The notes under the pieces were generated by a model, which saw nothing but the letters and a program-made list of their open reading frames with translations, ran no database searches and was not told the origin of the DNA. This document shows, one piece after another, positions 31,069 to 40,288 of a stretch of DNA of 52,529 nt. Within the stretch, counting starts at the first letter, position 1. Each line of letters begins with the position of its first letter. The stretch spans positions 1-52,529 of the forward strand of contig DATAVK010000061.1 in NCBI GenBank assembly GCA_036267755.1. Direction: 5' to 3'. The translations under genes and the position numbers were made by a program. This DNA is from DATAVK01 sp036267755 (GTDB lineage Bacteria > Actinomycetota > Actinomycetes > JAFAQI01).

Positions 31069-32106
31069 TTGTCGTCTCCCGAGCTGTCATTCCTGCACCG
31101 AATCGGCCTCACCCCGGCTATCGAGGCCGCGCTTAACCCGTATTCCGAGACCCACCGACTCGGTCGCATCTGCCGCGTCGACCGCGCCGCCGTCGACGTC
31201 CTCACCGCCTCCGACACCATGCGGGTGGCCACCCGCTCGGGCGACCCCGTCGTCGTCGTCGGTGACTGGGTCGCCGTGGTGGACACCGCCGTGGCGGTCA
31301 TCGCGCCACGGCGCACCACGATCGGCCGCGCCGCAGCGACCGGGGAGTCCGTCGAGCAGCCGCTGGTCGCGAACGTCGACGTCGTCCTCGTCGTTGTCGC
31401 CACGGTTCCAGAACCGAGGCTCGCGATGGTCGAGCGCCTCGTGGCCCTCGCCTGGGACAGCGGAGCCACCCCCGTCATCGTCGTCACGAAGGCTGACCTC
31501 GCGCGAGATCCGGTCGGCGTGGCCGCGGACGTCGGAGGCAGTGCTCCCGGTGTCGAGCTGCACTGCATCAGTGCAACCACCGGCGCCGGCCTCGACGAGC
31601 TGGCGGCGTACGACGTCCCGGGAACGACCGTGTGCCTGCTGGGACGGTCGGGCGCCGGCAAGTCGACGCTGGCGAACCTGCTGCTGGGTGAGCAGCGGCT
31701 CACCACCGGCGAGATCCGGAGCGACGGCAAGGGTCGCCACACCACGACGCACCGCGAGCTGGTGACGCTGCCCGGCGGTGGCGTGTTGGTCGACACTCCA
31801 GGGCTGCGTGGAGCCGGCCTCTGGCTCGACGGCGACGGGCTGACCCGCGCGTTCCCGGAGATCGACGACCTGGCCACCCAGTGCCGGTTCTCCGACTGCG
31901 GCCACGTCAGTGAGCCCGGCTGCGCAATCCTCGGCGCCATCGACGACGGCCGGCTGGCCCGCCGGCGACTCGACAGCTGGCGCAAGCTGCAGCGCGAGGC
32001 CGCCTGGATGGCATCCCGCGGCGACGCCCGGCTCCGCAACGAGGTCAGCCGGCAGTGGAAGGTCCGCAGCCGCGAGGTCCGACGGTCGGGCCGGACCCGG
32101 CCTTAG
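31069..32106 (+). CDS. rsgA: Ribosome small subunit-dependent GTPase A
   Basis: This 345-residue protein begins at TTG 31069, with GAAAGG upstream. It has an N-terminal OB-fold, then a circularly permuted GTPase: TKAD (G4) precedes GRSGAGKST (G1) and DTPG (G3). The C-terminal zinc domain shows CRFSDCGHVSEPGC (Cys-Cys-His-Cys). The order G4-G5-G1-G2-G3 is diagnostic of RsgA/YjeQ, which checks the decoding centre in late 30S assembly. It is divergent from the oxyanion operon and probably unrelated to it. Confidence 0.95.
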   Translation: MSSPELSFLHRIGLTPAIEAALNPYSETHRLGRICRVDRAAVDVLTASDTMRVATRSGDPVVVVGDWVAVVDTAVAVIAPRRTTIGRAAATGESVEQPLVANVDVVLVVVATVPEPRLAMVERLVALAWDSGATPVIVVTKADLARDPVGVAADVGGSAPGVELHCISATTGAGLDELAAYDVPGTTVCLLGRSGAGKSTLANLLLGEQRLTTGEIRSDGKGRHTTTHRELVTLPGGGVLVDTPGLRGAGLWLDGDGLTRAFPEIDDLATQCRFSDCGHVSEPGCAILGAIDDGRLARRRLDSWRKLQREAAWMASRGDARLRNEVSRQWKVRSREVRRSGRTRP

Positions 32107-32240
32107 ACCCGGTCGGTGCGCGCATCTGGGCGCCTAAGACATCGGGCCGCCGGAAATAGGGCTTCCTCCTGATGTGGCCGCCTACCTCAGAAGCCGATCG
32201 TTGAACCCGTCACCGAGACAGCACCACACAAGGAGTTGAC

Positions 32241-32465
32241 ATGAAGATGCCCGCAACGTTCTCCGAAGCATTCTTCCAGGCCGAACTCGACTACCGGCGC
32301 GAGCGCCTCACCGGCGTCGCGGCTCGGCAGCCCCGGGTCCGCAAGCCCGCAATCCGGCGGCGCTGGCGGCGTGTCACCACCACCACGACGGCGCCGGTCC
32401 CCACTCAGCCGACCGAGGCCGCTACGGCGGTATGCCGACCGATCCACGCCGGCACTCTGCACTGA
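32241..32465 (+). CDS. Small basic protein of unknown function
   Basis: This is a 74-residue protein with a strong AAGGAG site 7 bp before ATG 32241. The first ~25 residues are helical and charged (SEAFFQAELDYRRERL). The middle is Arg-rich (KPAIRRRWRRV), followed by a Thr/Pro run. There is no signal or membrane segment. The basic middle suggests nucleic-acid or membrane contact, but I recognise no family. It ends 9 bp before the start codon of the large LuxR gene and is probably cotranscribed with it. Confidence 0.55.
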   Translation: MKMPATFSEAFFQAELDYRRERLTGVAARQPRVRKPAIRRRWRRVTTTTTAPVPTQPTEAATAVCRPIHAGTLH

Positions 32466-32474
32466 GGCAAAAAC

Positions 32475-35474
32475 GTGTCGCATACAGCAGCCATGATGGA
32501 GGCTGTGCCGTTCGAGATCACGCTGAGCCCGTTGGTCGGGCGCACCGACGAGGTGCACCGGCTCACCGAGCTGGTCGGGCTGGGGACCGACCACGGCGGC
32601 TCGGTGCTGCTCGGCGGTGACGCCGGCGCTGGGAAGAGCCGGTTGCTGGCCGAGCTCAGCCAGCAGGCCCGCACCTCCGGCTGGCGGGTGCTCGTCGGCC
32701 ACTGTCTCGACTTCGGCGACAGTTCGCTGCCGTATCTCGCCTTCAGCGAGGCGTTCGGCCGGCTGGTCACCGACACGCCCGGCCTCGCTGCCACGCTGCT
32801 CGAGGCGAGCCCGGCAATCGCTCGCCTGCTGCCCGCCCAGCGACTGCTCGCCGGCGCCGAGACCGACCGGCAGCCCACCGACCGGGCCTCACTCCTCGAC
32901 GCCGTCCACGGCGCGCTCGGACGGCTCGGAGCGGAGTTGCCGCTGCTGCTCGTCATCGAGGACGTGCACTGGGCCGACCAGTCGACCCGAGACCTGTTGA
33001 GCTTCCTGTTCTCCCGGCAGTTCGACGCACCCGTCACGGTTGTTGCGTCGTACCGCAGTGACGAGCTGCACCGGCGCCATCCGCTGCGCGCCGCGCTGGC
33101 TGAGTGGACGCGGCTGCCCGCGGTCAGCCGGCTGCAGCTGGACCCACTGCCGCAGGCGGCAGCCCGTGATCTGATCCGCGGCCTCCAGCCCGGCACCTTG
33201 GGCGAGCGTGACCTCCAGCTCATCGTCGAACGCGCCGAGGGCAACCCCTTCTTCATCGAGGAGCTGGTGGCGGCCGCCGAGGTGAGCGGAGGCGCCCTCC
33301 CGTCGAACCTCGCCGACCTGCTGCTGGTCCGCCTCGACCAGCTCGACGATGCCGGACGGTTGGTGGTGCGGGCGGCATCCGTCGTCGGCCGCCGGGTGCC
33401 GCACGACCTGTTGGCGCAGGGCGCCGGGCTCGACAGCTCATCGCTCGACCAGGCGCTGCGCGCCGCCGTCGAGGCCAACGTGCTGATCGCGGTGGAGCCC
33501 GACAGCTACGCATTCCGGCACGCCCTGCTGGCCGAGGCGGTGTACCAGGACCTGCTCCCCGGCGAACGGGTCCGGCTGCACGCCGCCTATGCGACGGCGC
33601 TTGCCACCGGACAGGCCGACGGAACCGCCGCCGAGCTGGCCCGCCACGCGCGGGCGTCCCACGACCTGGTGACGGCGTTGCGGGCCAGCGTCCAGGCCGG
33701 CGACGAGGCGATGGTCGTCGGCGGCCCGGACGAGGCCGCCCGCCATTACGAACTGGCTCTCGAGCTGCTCGCCGACCCGGGGGTGGCCACCGCCGTCAGC
33801 GACGATGGCGACGCGACGGCCCTGGACCCGATCAGCCTGGTGCTACGCGCCAGCAACGCCGCGGCAGCGGCCGGCCATTGGTTCCGAGCGATAGCCCTCG
33901 TCGAGGAGCAGCTGCGGGCGCTACCCGCCGACGCACCAGTCATCGACCGGGTGCGCCTGCTGCAGGCAGTCGCGGAGTTCGCGCTGCATCTGGACAGTCC
34001 GATCGACATCCTCGCCATGACCACGGAGGCGGTGCAACTGTTGCCGGCGGAGCCGCCGACCGCGCTGCGGGCCCGGGTCCTCAACACCCACGCCCGGGCT
34101 TTCGCCGATCGGGCCCGCTACGACGAAGCGATCCAGTTTGCGATCAAGGCCCAGCAACTCGCCCGCGAGCTACGGCTCCCGGACGTGGGGGCGGACGCGG
34201 CCACCACGCTCGCCCGGATCGACAAGGACGCAGGCGATCCCCGCGCCTCCGAGACCTGGCTGCTCGAGGCCATCGCCGATGCCCGCGCGTCCGGCGAGAT
34301 GGCGTCGGAGCTGCGCGCGCTGTGCACCCTCGGGACCCTGTACTACAACCAAGGTCGGCTCGGGCCTGCCATCGAGGCCTATCAGGGGGCCGGGCGCCGG
34401 GCTCAGGAGGCGGGTCGACCGTGGGCCCCGTACGGTCTGGACGGGCTGTCGCTGTCGGCTCTCGTCGCGCACGTCAGCGGCGACTGGGAGCTGGCCGACC
34501 GGACCCTCGACGTGTCCGGTCAGTCACCACCGGAGTTCGCCGAGGCGCTGCTCGGTGCCATCGGTATGCAGCTGGCCGCCGACCGCGGCGAGGTGGCTGC
34601 CCTGGACCGGATGCCCGAGCTGCGCGGCTGGTGGCGTCGCGACGGCTTGATCGGGATCACCAGCGGCGGGGCGGCGATCGACCTGCTGGGGCAGCGGGGT
34701 GATCTGGCCGGAGTCCTTGCGATGTACGACGACGTCGTCGCTAGCGTCAGCGCGCTGTGGCAGAACATGGCGTTCCACGCCCGGATCCGACTCAGCGCTC
34801 TGGTGCTCGGTCAGCTGGCGACCGCCGCAGCGACTGCGAACGCGGCTGAGCGCGACACTCTCGTCGCACGTGGGGCGGCACTGGCGGCGTCAGCCGTGAA
34901 GGTCACCGAGGACGAGCGCTCGCAAGGCCCAGAGGGATTGGCGTGGTTGGCTCGCGCCAACGCTGAATACGCGCGGCTGCGCTGGCTGGCCGGGGTGAAC
35001 GCACCGGCGGAATCAGAGCTCGTCGAAGCGTGGCGGGCGACGGTCGGCGCGTTCGAGCACTTCGGACATGTCCACGAGACCGCCCGCTCCCGGGCCCGGC
35101 TCGCGGCGGTGCTCCGCGCGACCGGTCACACCACCGAGGCGAGTGAGCAGGCCGCCCAGGCCCACGAGGTCGCCGCCCGGTTGAGAGCGCGGCCGCTGCT
35201 CGCGGAGCTCCGCGGCTTGGGCGAGACCGGTACGACGACGAGCCGCCCGACCCGTTCGGCAACAGACGACTCGCTGACCCCGCGCGAGGCCGAGGTGCTC
35301 GCGTTGGTCGCCGCCGGGCGGAGCAACGGGGAGATCGCGGGGCAGCTGTTCATCAGCACCAAGACCGTGAGCGTGCACGTGTCCAACATCCTGGCCAAGC
35401 TGGGTGCCGCCAGCCGCACCGAGGCGGTCGCGCTGGCTGGGCGGCGCGGCTTGCTCCCCGGCGTCTCGCACTAA
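32475..35474 (+). CDS. LuxR-family LAL-type ATP-binding regulator
   Basis: This is a 999-residue protein. GTG 32475 has GAGG upstream; ATG 32493 and 32496 are alternatives. The N-terminal AAA/STAND part opens with LVGRTDEVHRL, then Walker A GGDAGAGKSRLL and Walker B LLLVIEDVHWAD. The middle ~500 residues are TPR-like helices. The C terminus is a LuxR/GerE HTH (LTPREAEVLALVAAGRSNGEIA, then STKTVSVHVSNIL). LAL proteins are large ATP-dependent activators, often of secondary metabolism or sugar use. No cluster next to it tells its targets. Confidence 0.94.
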   Translation: MSHTAAMMEAVPFEITLSPLVGRTDEVHRLTELVGLGTDHGGSVLLGGDAGAGKSRLLAELSQQARTSGWRVLVGHCLDFGDSSLPYLAFSEAFGRLVTDTPGLAATLLEASPAIARLLPAQRLLAGAETDRQPTDRASLLDAVHGALGRLGAELPLLLVIEDVHWADQSTRDLLSFLFSRQFDAPVTVVASYRSDELHRRHPLRAALAEWTRLPAVSRLQLDPLPQAAARDLIRGLQPGTLGERDLQLIVERAEGNPFFIEELVAAAEVSGGALPSNLADLLLVRLDQLDDAGRLVVRAASVVGRRVPHDLLAQGAGLDSSSLDQALRAAVEANVLIAVEPDSYAFRHALLAEAVYQDLLPGERVRLHAAYATALATGQADGTAAELARHARASHDLVTALRASVQAGDEAMVVGGPDEAARHYELALELLADPGVATAVSDDGDATALDPISLVLRASNAAAAAGHWFRAIALVEEQLRALPADAPVIDRVRLLQAVAEFALHLDSPIDILAMTTEAVQLLPAEPPTALRARVLNTHARAFADRARYDEAIQFAIKAQQLARELRLPDVGADAATTLARIDKDAGDPRASETWLLEAIADARASGEMASELRALCTLGTLYYNQGRLGPAIEAYQGAGRRAQEAGRPWAPYGLDGLSLSALVAHVSGDWELADRTLDVSGQSPPEFAEALLGAIGMQLAADRGEVAALDRMPELRGWWRRDGLIGITSGGAAIDLLGQRGDLAGVLAMYDDVVASVSALWQNMAFHARIRLSALVLGQLATAAATANAAERDTLVARGAALAASAVKVTEDERSQGPEGLAWLARANAEYARLRWLAGVNAPAESELVEAWRATVGAFEHFGHVHETARSRARLAAVLRATGHTTEASEQAAQAHEVAARLRARPLLAELRGLGETGTTTSRPTRSATDDSLTPREAEVLALVAAGRSNGEIAGQLFISTKTVSVHVSNILAKLGAASRTEAVALAGRRGLLPGVSH

Positions 35475-35482
35475 CCAAGCGG

Positions 35483-36511
35483 TCAGCCCGCACCGCCACC
35501 GGCCCGGTAACCAGCTGCGAGCTCGCGCAGTCGTGCGTGGGCGTCGTCGTACACCGCGACGCTCGGCAGAAACTGCTTCGCCACCTTGGCGACCGAGGTG
35601 TAGTTGGTGTCGACGACGTTGGCCAGCGGCGCCTCGACCACCTGAGAAAGCAGCTGGTAGGCGTCGAGCGGGTGCATGCCGAAGTCCGACGCCGCCCACG
35701 ACACCAGGTCGTGCTGCGCCACGCGGAAGGCATCCTCGAGTGGCCGCGCCGACCCGATGCTCATCAAGTGGGTGTCGGTCTCGAGCCGCGGCGTCGGGCA
35801 CGGCCGTCCCTTGATGAGGTCGACCGCGATCGTCGTGTCCATGGCGCACTCGGCCGCCACGCCGCAGGTCTCGCCCTCACCCTGCCGGGCGTGGCCGTCG
35901 CCGATCGACAACAACGCGCCCTCGACGTTCACGCCGAGGTAGCAGGTGACCCCGACCCTCATCTCGGGCGTGTCCATATTGCCGCCGAACACGTCCGGCA
36001 CCAGCGCCGAGCGCACCTCGAGATTCGGTGGGGCGACCCCGACAGTGCCGTGCATCGGACTCATCGGGACATCGACGGCCCAGTCGCCGAACCGTGACTC
36101 GAAGCGCGCGAGGTCACGGTCCCGGTCGAGCTGCCAGATCCACACCACCTCGGGCAACGGATCCTGCAGCGTCGCCGTGAGGTGGGTGCTGGTCAATGCC
36201 CCGAACAACGGCACAGTCGTCGACGCGGCCCAGTCCCGCGCCGGCCGCATCGAGATGAAGTGGACGGCGACCGTGTCCCCCGGCTCAGCGCCCTCGACGT
36301 AGAACGGACCGGTCTGGGGGTTGAGGAACGGGAACTCGCACACCTCGGACACGAGGTCGTCCTGGCTGCGCACCCGGCCGGCGAAGCAGTCCTCGGTGTA
36401 GAGCTCGAGGATGGTTCCGGGAGCGACTCTCGCGACCGGAGCCGCGCCGCCGAACGTCCAGGCGTACTCGCCCTCACCGGGCCGGTAGCTGAGGATGCGC
36501 GGATCGCTCAT
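35483..36511 (-). CDS. Acetamidase/formamidase family protein
   Basis: From ATG 36509-36511 this is 342 residues. ILELYTEDCFAGRV, GPFYVEGAEPGDTVAVHF, SPMHGTVGVAPP, GGNMDTPEMRVGVTCYLGV and LSIGDGHARQGEGETCG are the pattern of the FmdA/AmdA amidase family, which binds zinc and releases ammonia from formamide or acetamide. The open frame runs upstream to 37798, but that part is the permease gene in another frame. The ATG overlaps the permease stop in ATGA, so the amidase and its likely importer are made together. Confidence 0.92.
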   Translation of the reverse strand: MSDPRILSYRPGEGEYAWTFGGAAPVARVAPGTILELYTEDCFAGRVRSQDDLVSEVCEFPFLNPQTGPFYVEGAEPGDTVAVHFISMRPARDWAASTTVPLFGALTSTHLTATLQDPLPEVVWIWQLDRDRDLARFESRFGDWAVDVPMSPMHGTVGVAPPNLEVRSALVPDVFGGNMDTPEMRVGVTCYLGVNVEGALLSIGDGHARQGEGETCGVAAECAMDTTIAVDLIKGRPCPTPRLETDTHLMSIGSARPLEDAFRVAQHDLVSWAASDFGMHPLDAYQLLSQVVEAPLANVVDTNYTSVAKVAKQFLPSVAVYDDAHARLRELAAGYRAGGGAG

Positions 36512-38004
36512 CGGGCCACCGCCTCGGCGCCGAGGTCCTCGATCGGGTCGTCGAGATGCACGTGTGAGACCTTGCCGATCCGCTCCGGGTGACGCGAGTA
36601 GAGCACCACCAGCGCGATGATCCCGAGCACCATCCACACCGCGACCCCCGGGCCGGCGTAGGAGATCGGCGGCGGCAGCTTGCTGACGAACGAGAACACC
36701 GGGAGGCCGGCGGCCGTCAGCCAGGCGGGCACGAACGCAGCGATGCCGAGCACGGGGACCACGAGGTGGCTCAACGGGTTGAAGTGCTCCCGCTTCCGCC
36801 GAAGGAAGAACCCGATGCAGGCCGCATTGACGACGATGTAGATGGCCACGAGCACGATGACGAGCGCGGTGCCGACCATCGCGAAGGCCGTCTCGGGGTC
36901 GTAGCCGAGACCGAGGCCGAGCGTCACCGCGATCGAGACGCACGTCGCGATGACGATGCCGAGGTACGGCGACTTGTGCTTCGAATGCAGTTGGGACAAC
37001 CAGTACGGGAAGACGCCGATCCGGCCCATCGCGAAACCGGTGCGGGTCGAGACGTTCACCCCGGCGTTGGCGTTCGCGATCGTGGAGTTGACGATGGCGA
37101 GGAACACGAACACCCAGAACACGCCGTACAGCGATCGAGCCAGCCCGACCCACGAGTTCGCTCCGGCCGCCGAGAAGTTGGCGAAGTTGTGCGGTCCGAA
37201 GGCGACGTCGACGGCGTACGTCGTGAAGATGTAGAAGATGCCGATCCCGAGCGTGGCTCCGAGGACTGCGCGCCGGATGGTCCGGCGAGGGTCCTTCGCC
37301 TCCTCGGCGAGTACCGCTGCTCCCTCGAAACCGCCGAAGGCCAGCACCGAGTACACCGAGCCGGCGACCACTCCCTTCACGCCGCGGAACGCGGGCGGTG
37401 TGAGCGACGTCCCGAACACCTTGACGGTGTTGTGGCTGCCCGCGTGGACGATCAGCAGGAACGCCATGATGACGAAGATCAGGATCTCGAAGGCACCGAG
37501 GATGGTGCCCAGGCCCGCCGAGGCACGCACGCCGTAGAAGCCGGCGGCCGCCACGATCAGGGCGCCTCCGAGCGTCCAGGGCCACCACAGGTTGGCCGGG
37601 TACCCCGACCACTCCCCGTGGAACGTACCCGCGATCGTGAACCCGAGCTGCAGCAACACCAGCGGGGGGATCAGCAACCCGATCAGCGTGTAGCCCCAGG
37701 CGACGAGGAAGCCGAGTCCTTCGTGCAGACCGGCCGCCGTGTAGGTGGCGAGTGACCCGGCCGACGGCAGGTGGCGAGCCAACTCGGCGATGCACCACGC
37801 CGAGAGCAGGCAGCCGACGAGGGCGACGAGCACCGAGAGCGGAAGGTTCCCGCCCGCGAATGCGACCCCGGCCGGGATGGAGGCAGCGACGGCAGCACCC
37901 GGCGCCATATCCGTGATGCTCTGGAACATCACCTCACGCAGGCCGATCGCGTCGCGACGCAGGCCGGGTGAGGACGGGCTGGCGGTAGGCGCGGGAACAG
38001 TCAT
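36508..38004 (-). CDS. APC-superfamily permease coupled to the amidase
   Basis: This is a 498-residue, about 12-helix permease. MFQSITDMAPGAAVAASIPAG at the N terminus, AELARHLPSAGSLATY and FGGFEGAAVLAEEAKDPRRTI are typical of APC amino acid/amine transporters. A C-terminal cytoplasmic tail is rich in Asp and His. The 4-bp overlap with the amidase gene argues that it imports an amide or an amino compound used by that enzyme. It is not closely similar to the permease at 23127 beyond family motifs. Confidence 0.9.
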   Translation of the reverse strand: MTVPAPTASPSSPGLRRDAIGLREVMFQSITDMAPGAAVAASIPAGVAFAGGNLPLSVLVALVGCLLSAWCIAELARHLPSAGSLATYTAAGLHEGLGFLVAWGYTLIGLLIPPLVLLQLGFTIAGTFHGEWSGYPANLWWPWTLGGALIVAAAGFYGVRASAGLGTILGAFEILIFVIMAFLLIVHAGSHNTVKVFGTSLTPPAFRGVKGVVAGSVYSVLAFGGFEGAAVLAEEAKDPRRTIRRAVLGATLGIGIFYIFTTYAVDVAFGPHNFANFSAAGANSWVGLARSLYGVFWVFVFLAIVNSTIANANAGVNVSTRTGFAMGRIGVFPYWLSQLHSKHKSPYLGIVIATCVSIAVTLGLGLGYDPETAFAMVGTALVIVLVAIYIVVNAACIGFFLRRKREHFNPLSHLVVPVLGIAAFVPAWLTAAGLPVFSFVSKLPPPISYAGPGVAVWMVLGIIALVVLYSRHPERIGKVSHVHLDDPIEDLGAEAVAR

Positions 38005-38119
38005 GGCGGAAACCTAGTGAGATCGGCGGCCACTGTCGACGGACGTCCTGATCCGCCGCTCAGCAACGCCGCGTGCATGGAACTGCGCCACGCCGAGCCG
38101 TTGGGAAAGAATCACTCAG

Positions 38120-38761
38120 GTGAAGAGGTACATCTTGTTCGACCACGACGGCGTGCTGGTCGACACCGAGCACTGGTACTACAAGGCTGGCGAACGTGCG
38201 CTTGCCGAGATTGGCCTGGCCCTGGACCAGGACCAGTATCTCCTCGACATGAGTCAAGGAGCAGGCACCTGGGCCCAAGCCAAGGCGGCTGGGGTTGATA
38301 ACCACACCATCGACAGGCTGCGCGTGGTCCGGAACGCCTACTATCAGGAGCACCTGCGGACCGAGACAGTCGAGATCGACGGCGTCGTTGAGGCCCTCGC
38401 CGAGCTGTCGCACTACGTGCGCATGGCGATCGTCACCACCTCAAAGCGCAAGGACTTTGAGCTCATCCACCAAGGCCGTCCCATCAGGCAGTACATGGAC
38501 TTCGTCCTCGTCCGCGACGACTACACGCGTGCCAAGCCAGACCCGGAGCCCTACCTGATCGCCGTCAAACGGTTCGGAGCCGCCAAGGAAGAGACCCTGG
38601 TCGTCGAGGACTCGTCAAGAGGGCTGCGCTCCGCGGTAGCGGCGGGCATCGACTGCGCCATCGTCTACAACGAGTTCACGAAGTCACACGACTTCTCGCA
38701 AGCGCATTACCGGATCCAGACCTTGGCGGAGCTGAAGGACATCATCCTCGGCTCGAGCTGA
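38120..38761 (+). CDS. HAD-superfamily hydrolase
   Basis: This is a 213-residue HAD-IA-type phosphatase beginning at GTG 38120. Motif I is LFDHDGVLVDTE, motif II IVTTSKRKDF, motif III Lys AKPDPEPY and motif IV VVEDSSRGLRSAVAAGI. The helical cap domain lies between motifs I and II. Likely a phosphatase or beta-phosphoglucomutase-like enzyme; the substrate is unknown. Base composition is visibly less G/C-rich than the neighbours (more AAG, CAA, AAC codons), which hints at horizontal gain. It stands alone. Confidence 0.88.
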   Translation: MKRYILFDHDGVLVDTEHWYYKAGERALAEIGLALDQDQYLLDMSQGAGTWAQAKAAGVDNHTIDRLRVVRNAYYQEHLRTETVEIDGVVEALAELSHYVRMAIVTTSKRKDFELIHQGRPIRQYMDFVLVRDDYTRAKPDPEPYLIAVKRFGAAKEETLVVEDSSRGLRSAVAAGIDCAIVYNEFTKSHDFSQAHYRIQTLAELKDIILGSS

Positions 38762-38848
38762 CGCGCACCTAATCAGCGTGGCCACGCCACGAAGCGGCGT
38801 CGATAGACGCCGCCCAGCAATGCCGCGCACTCCTCCGAGTGATTGACC

Positions 38849-38863
38849 GTCAAGTTACTTGAC
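38849..38863. promoter_or_regulatory. Perfect MarR-type operator GTCAAGT-t-ACTTGAC
   Basis: This 7-1-7 palindrome overlaps the TTG codon where the damaged MarR gene frame begins. TCAAGTnACTTGA-like sites are typical of MarR proteins with the sequence style of the remnant next to it. Its placement at the gene start suggests autorepression by the former intact regulator or by a paralogue elsewhere. Confidence 0.65.
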
Positions 38864-39214
38864 TACCGGTTTGCGCGCGGCACGCGGCTGTTACGCGCAG
38901 GCGATCCGGGTGCATCTCGAGGCCCGCGGGGTGGATGACTTGCCACGCGACGGCAGCTTCGTGCTGGGAGGCATGGCACACCACGGTGGCACGGCGGCGG
39001 ACATGATCGGCGGACTTGGCGTCAGCAAGCAGGCGGCCAGTCAGCTGATCGACACCCTGGTGTCGCGTGGTTACTTCACCCACCGAGCGGTTCCGGACGA
39101 TCGCCGACGGGTGATGATCGAGCTCACGGAACGCGTCCACGACAAGTCGCCGGGTTGCGGGCCGGGCTGGCGGCACTGATCGAGATCAAGCAGCGAGCGG
39201 CGGAACTGCGCTGA
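38859..39214 (+). pseudogene. MarR-family regulator, shortened and frameshifted
   Basis: The frame from 38859 gives 106 residues. It has a MarR winged helix: FVLGGMAHHGGTAADMIGGL, GVSKQAASQLIDTLVSRGYF and PDDRRRVMIELTER. After LTER the protein becomes VHDKSPGCGPGWRH and stops at 39179. In another frame (ending TGA 39212-39214) the DNA reads VAGLRAGLAALIEIKQRAAELR, which looks like a proper MarR C terminus. The normal middle helix of ~40 residues is missing. A deletion with frameshift is the simplest explanation. A sequencing error alone would not explain the missing part. Confidence 0.7.
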
Positions 39215-39229
39215 CCCGCCGAGGCGGGA

Positions 39230-40288
39230 TCAGCCGACTGACCAGGTCCCGCCTGACGACAGCAGTGCCGCCAGGTCGCCCGTCCCGCCGGACTCGCGGG
39301 CGTCGGCAACCTGCTCACGGGCCGAGTCATCATACGCCGGTCGGTCGACGTCGCGGAAGACACCGATCGGGGTCACGCCACCGTCGCCATAGTCGAGCCG
39401 GGAAAGCAGGAAGGCCAGCTCCGGGCCCTCGGCGTGCGCGTTGTGCACCAGCATCGAGTCCCCCGGAGCAGTCCGCGCGTCCACCAGCTCGAGCGTGCCG
39501 TCGCCCCGCAGCCGTAGACCGCGCTCGCCGTCGGCACCGAACCGGATCGGCTCGTCGTGCACGAGCCGGACCACCGCCTCGTCGCGAGTGTCGGGGTTCT
39601 TCAGCGCGTCGAAGGCACCGTCGTTGTAGATGTCGCAGTTCTGCAGGATCTCGACGAACGCCGCGCCCCGGTGCATCGCCGCGGCTTCCAGCACCGACTG
39701 CAGGTGCTGGCGGTCCGAGTCGATGCTGCGCGCCACGAAGGTCGCCTCCGAGCCGAGTGCCACGGACAGCGGGTTCAGCGGCCGGTCGAGCGAGCCCGCC
39801 GGCGTCGACTTGGTCAGCTTGCCGACCTCGGAGGTGGGCGAGTACTGACCCTTGGTCAGACCGTAGATCTTGTTGTTCAGCAACAGGATCTTGATGTTGA
39901 CGTTGCGTCGCAGCGCGTGCATCAGGTGGTTTGCGCCGATCGACAACATGTCGCCGTCGCCCCCGATCACCCAGACCGACAGGTCTGGCCGGGTGACCGC
40001 GAGGCCGGTCGCGATGGCCGGCGCCCGACCATGGATCGAGTGCATCCCGAAGGTGTTCATGTAGTACGGCAACCGGGCGGCACACCCGATGCCCGAGATG
40101 AATACGGTGTTCTCGCGGGCGATGCCCAAGGTCGGCATGAAGCTTTGGATCGCAGCGAGGATCGCGTAGTCACCGCAGCCGGGGCACCACCGGACCTCCT
40201 GGTCCGAGGTGAAGTCCCGCTTGGTGCTCGGCGCATCAGCCAGCGGCACGAGGTTCAGGCCGCGGCGGGGCGACGTGGGGGCACTCAT
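39230..40288 (-). CDS. korB: 2-oxoacid:ferredoxin oxidoreductase beta subunit
   Basis: From ATG 40286-40288 this is 352 residues. RWCPGCGDYAILAA places the conserved Cys of the TPP/Fe-S region. SGIGCAARLPYYMNTFG and HGRAPAIATGLAV follow. GGDGDMLSIGANHLMHALRR with NNKIYGLTKGQYSPTS is the TPP-Mg site of KorB/PorB. The enzyme oxidises 2-oxoglutarate (or pyruvate) with CoA and ferredoxin to succinyl-CoA and CO2. The ATG overlaps the korA stop in ATGA. The upstream in-frame extension to 40573 is korA in another frame. Confidence 0.95.
   Translation of the reverse strand: MSAPTSPRRGLNLVPLADAPSTKRDFTSDQEVRWCPGCGDYAILAAIQSFMPTLGIARENTVFISGIGCAARLPYYMNTFGMHSIHGRAPAIATGLAVTRPDLSVWVIGGDGDMLSIGANHLMHALRRNVNIKILLLNNKIYGLTKGQYSPTSEVGKLTKSTPAGSLDRPLNPLSVALGSEATFVARSIDSDRQHLQSVLEAAAMHRGAAFVEILQNCDIYNDGAFDALKNPDTRDEAVVRLVHDEPIRFGADGERGLRLRGDGTLELVDARTAPGDSMLVHNAHAEGPELAFLLSRLDYGDGGVTPIGVFRDVDRPAYDDSAREQVADARESGGTGDLAALLSSGGTWSVG

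Noticed and set aside
36589..37755. 388-residue plus-strand frame
   Set aside because: It is antisense to the permease. Repeated His/Asp/Glu content without motifs marks it as a shadow.
35483..37798. A 771-residue frame ending in the amidase
   Set aside because: The first ~430 residues lie over the APC permease gene and show no family likeness. The amidase starts at ATG 36509-36511.
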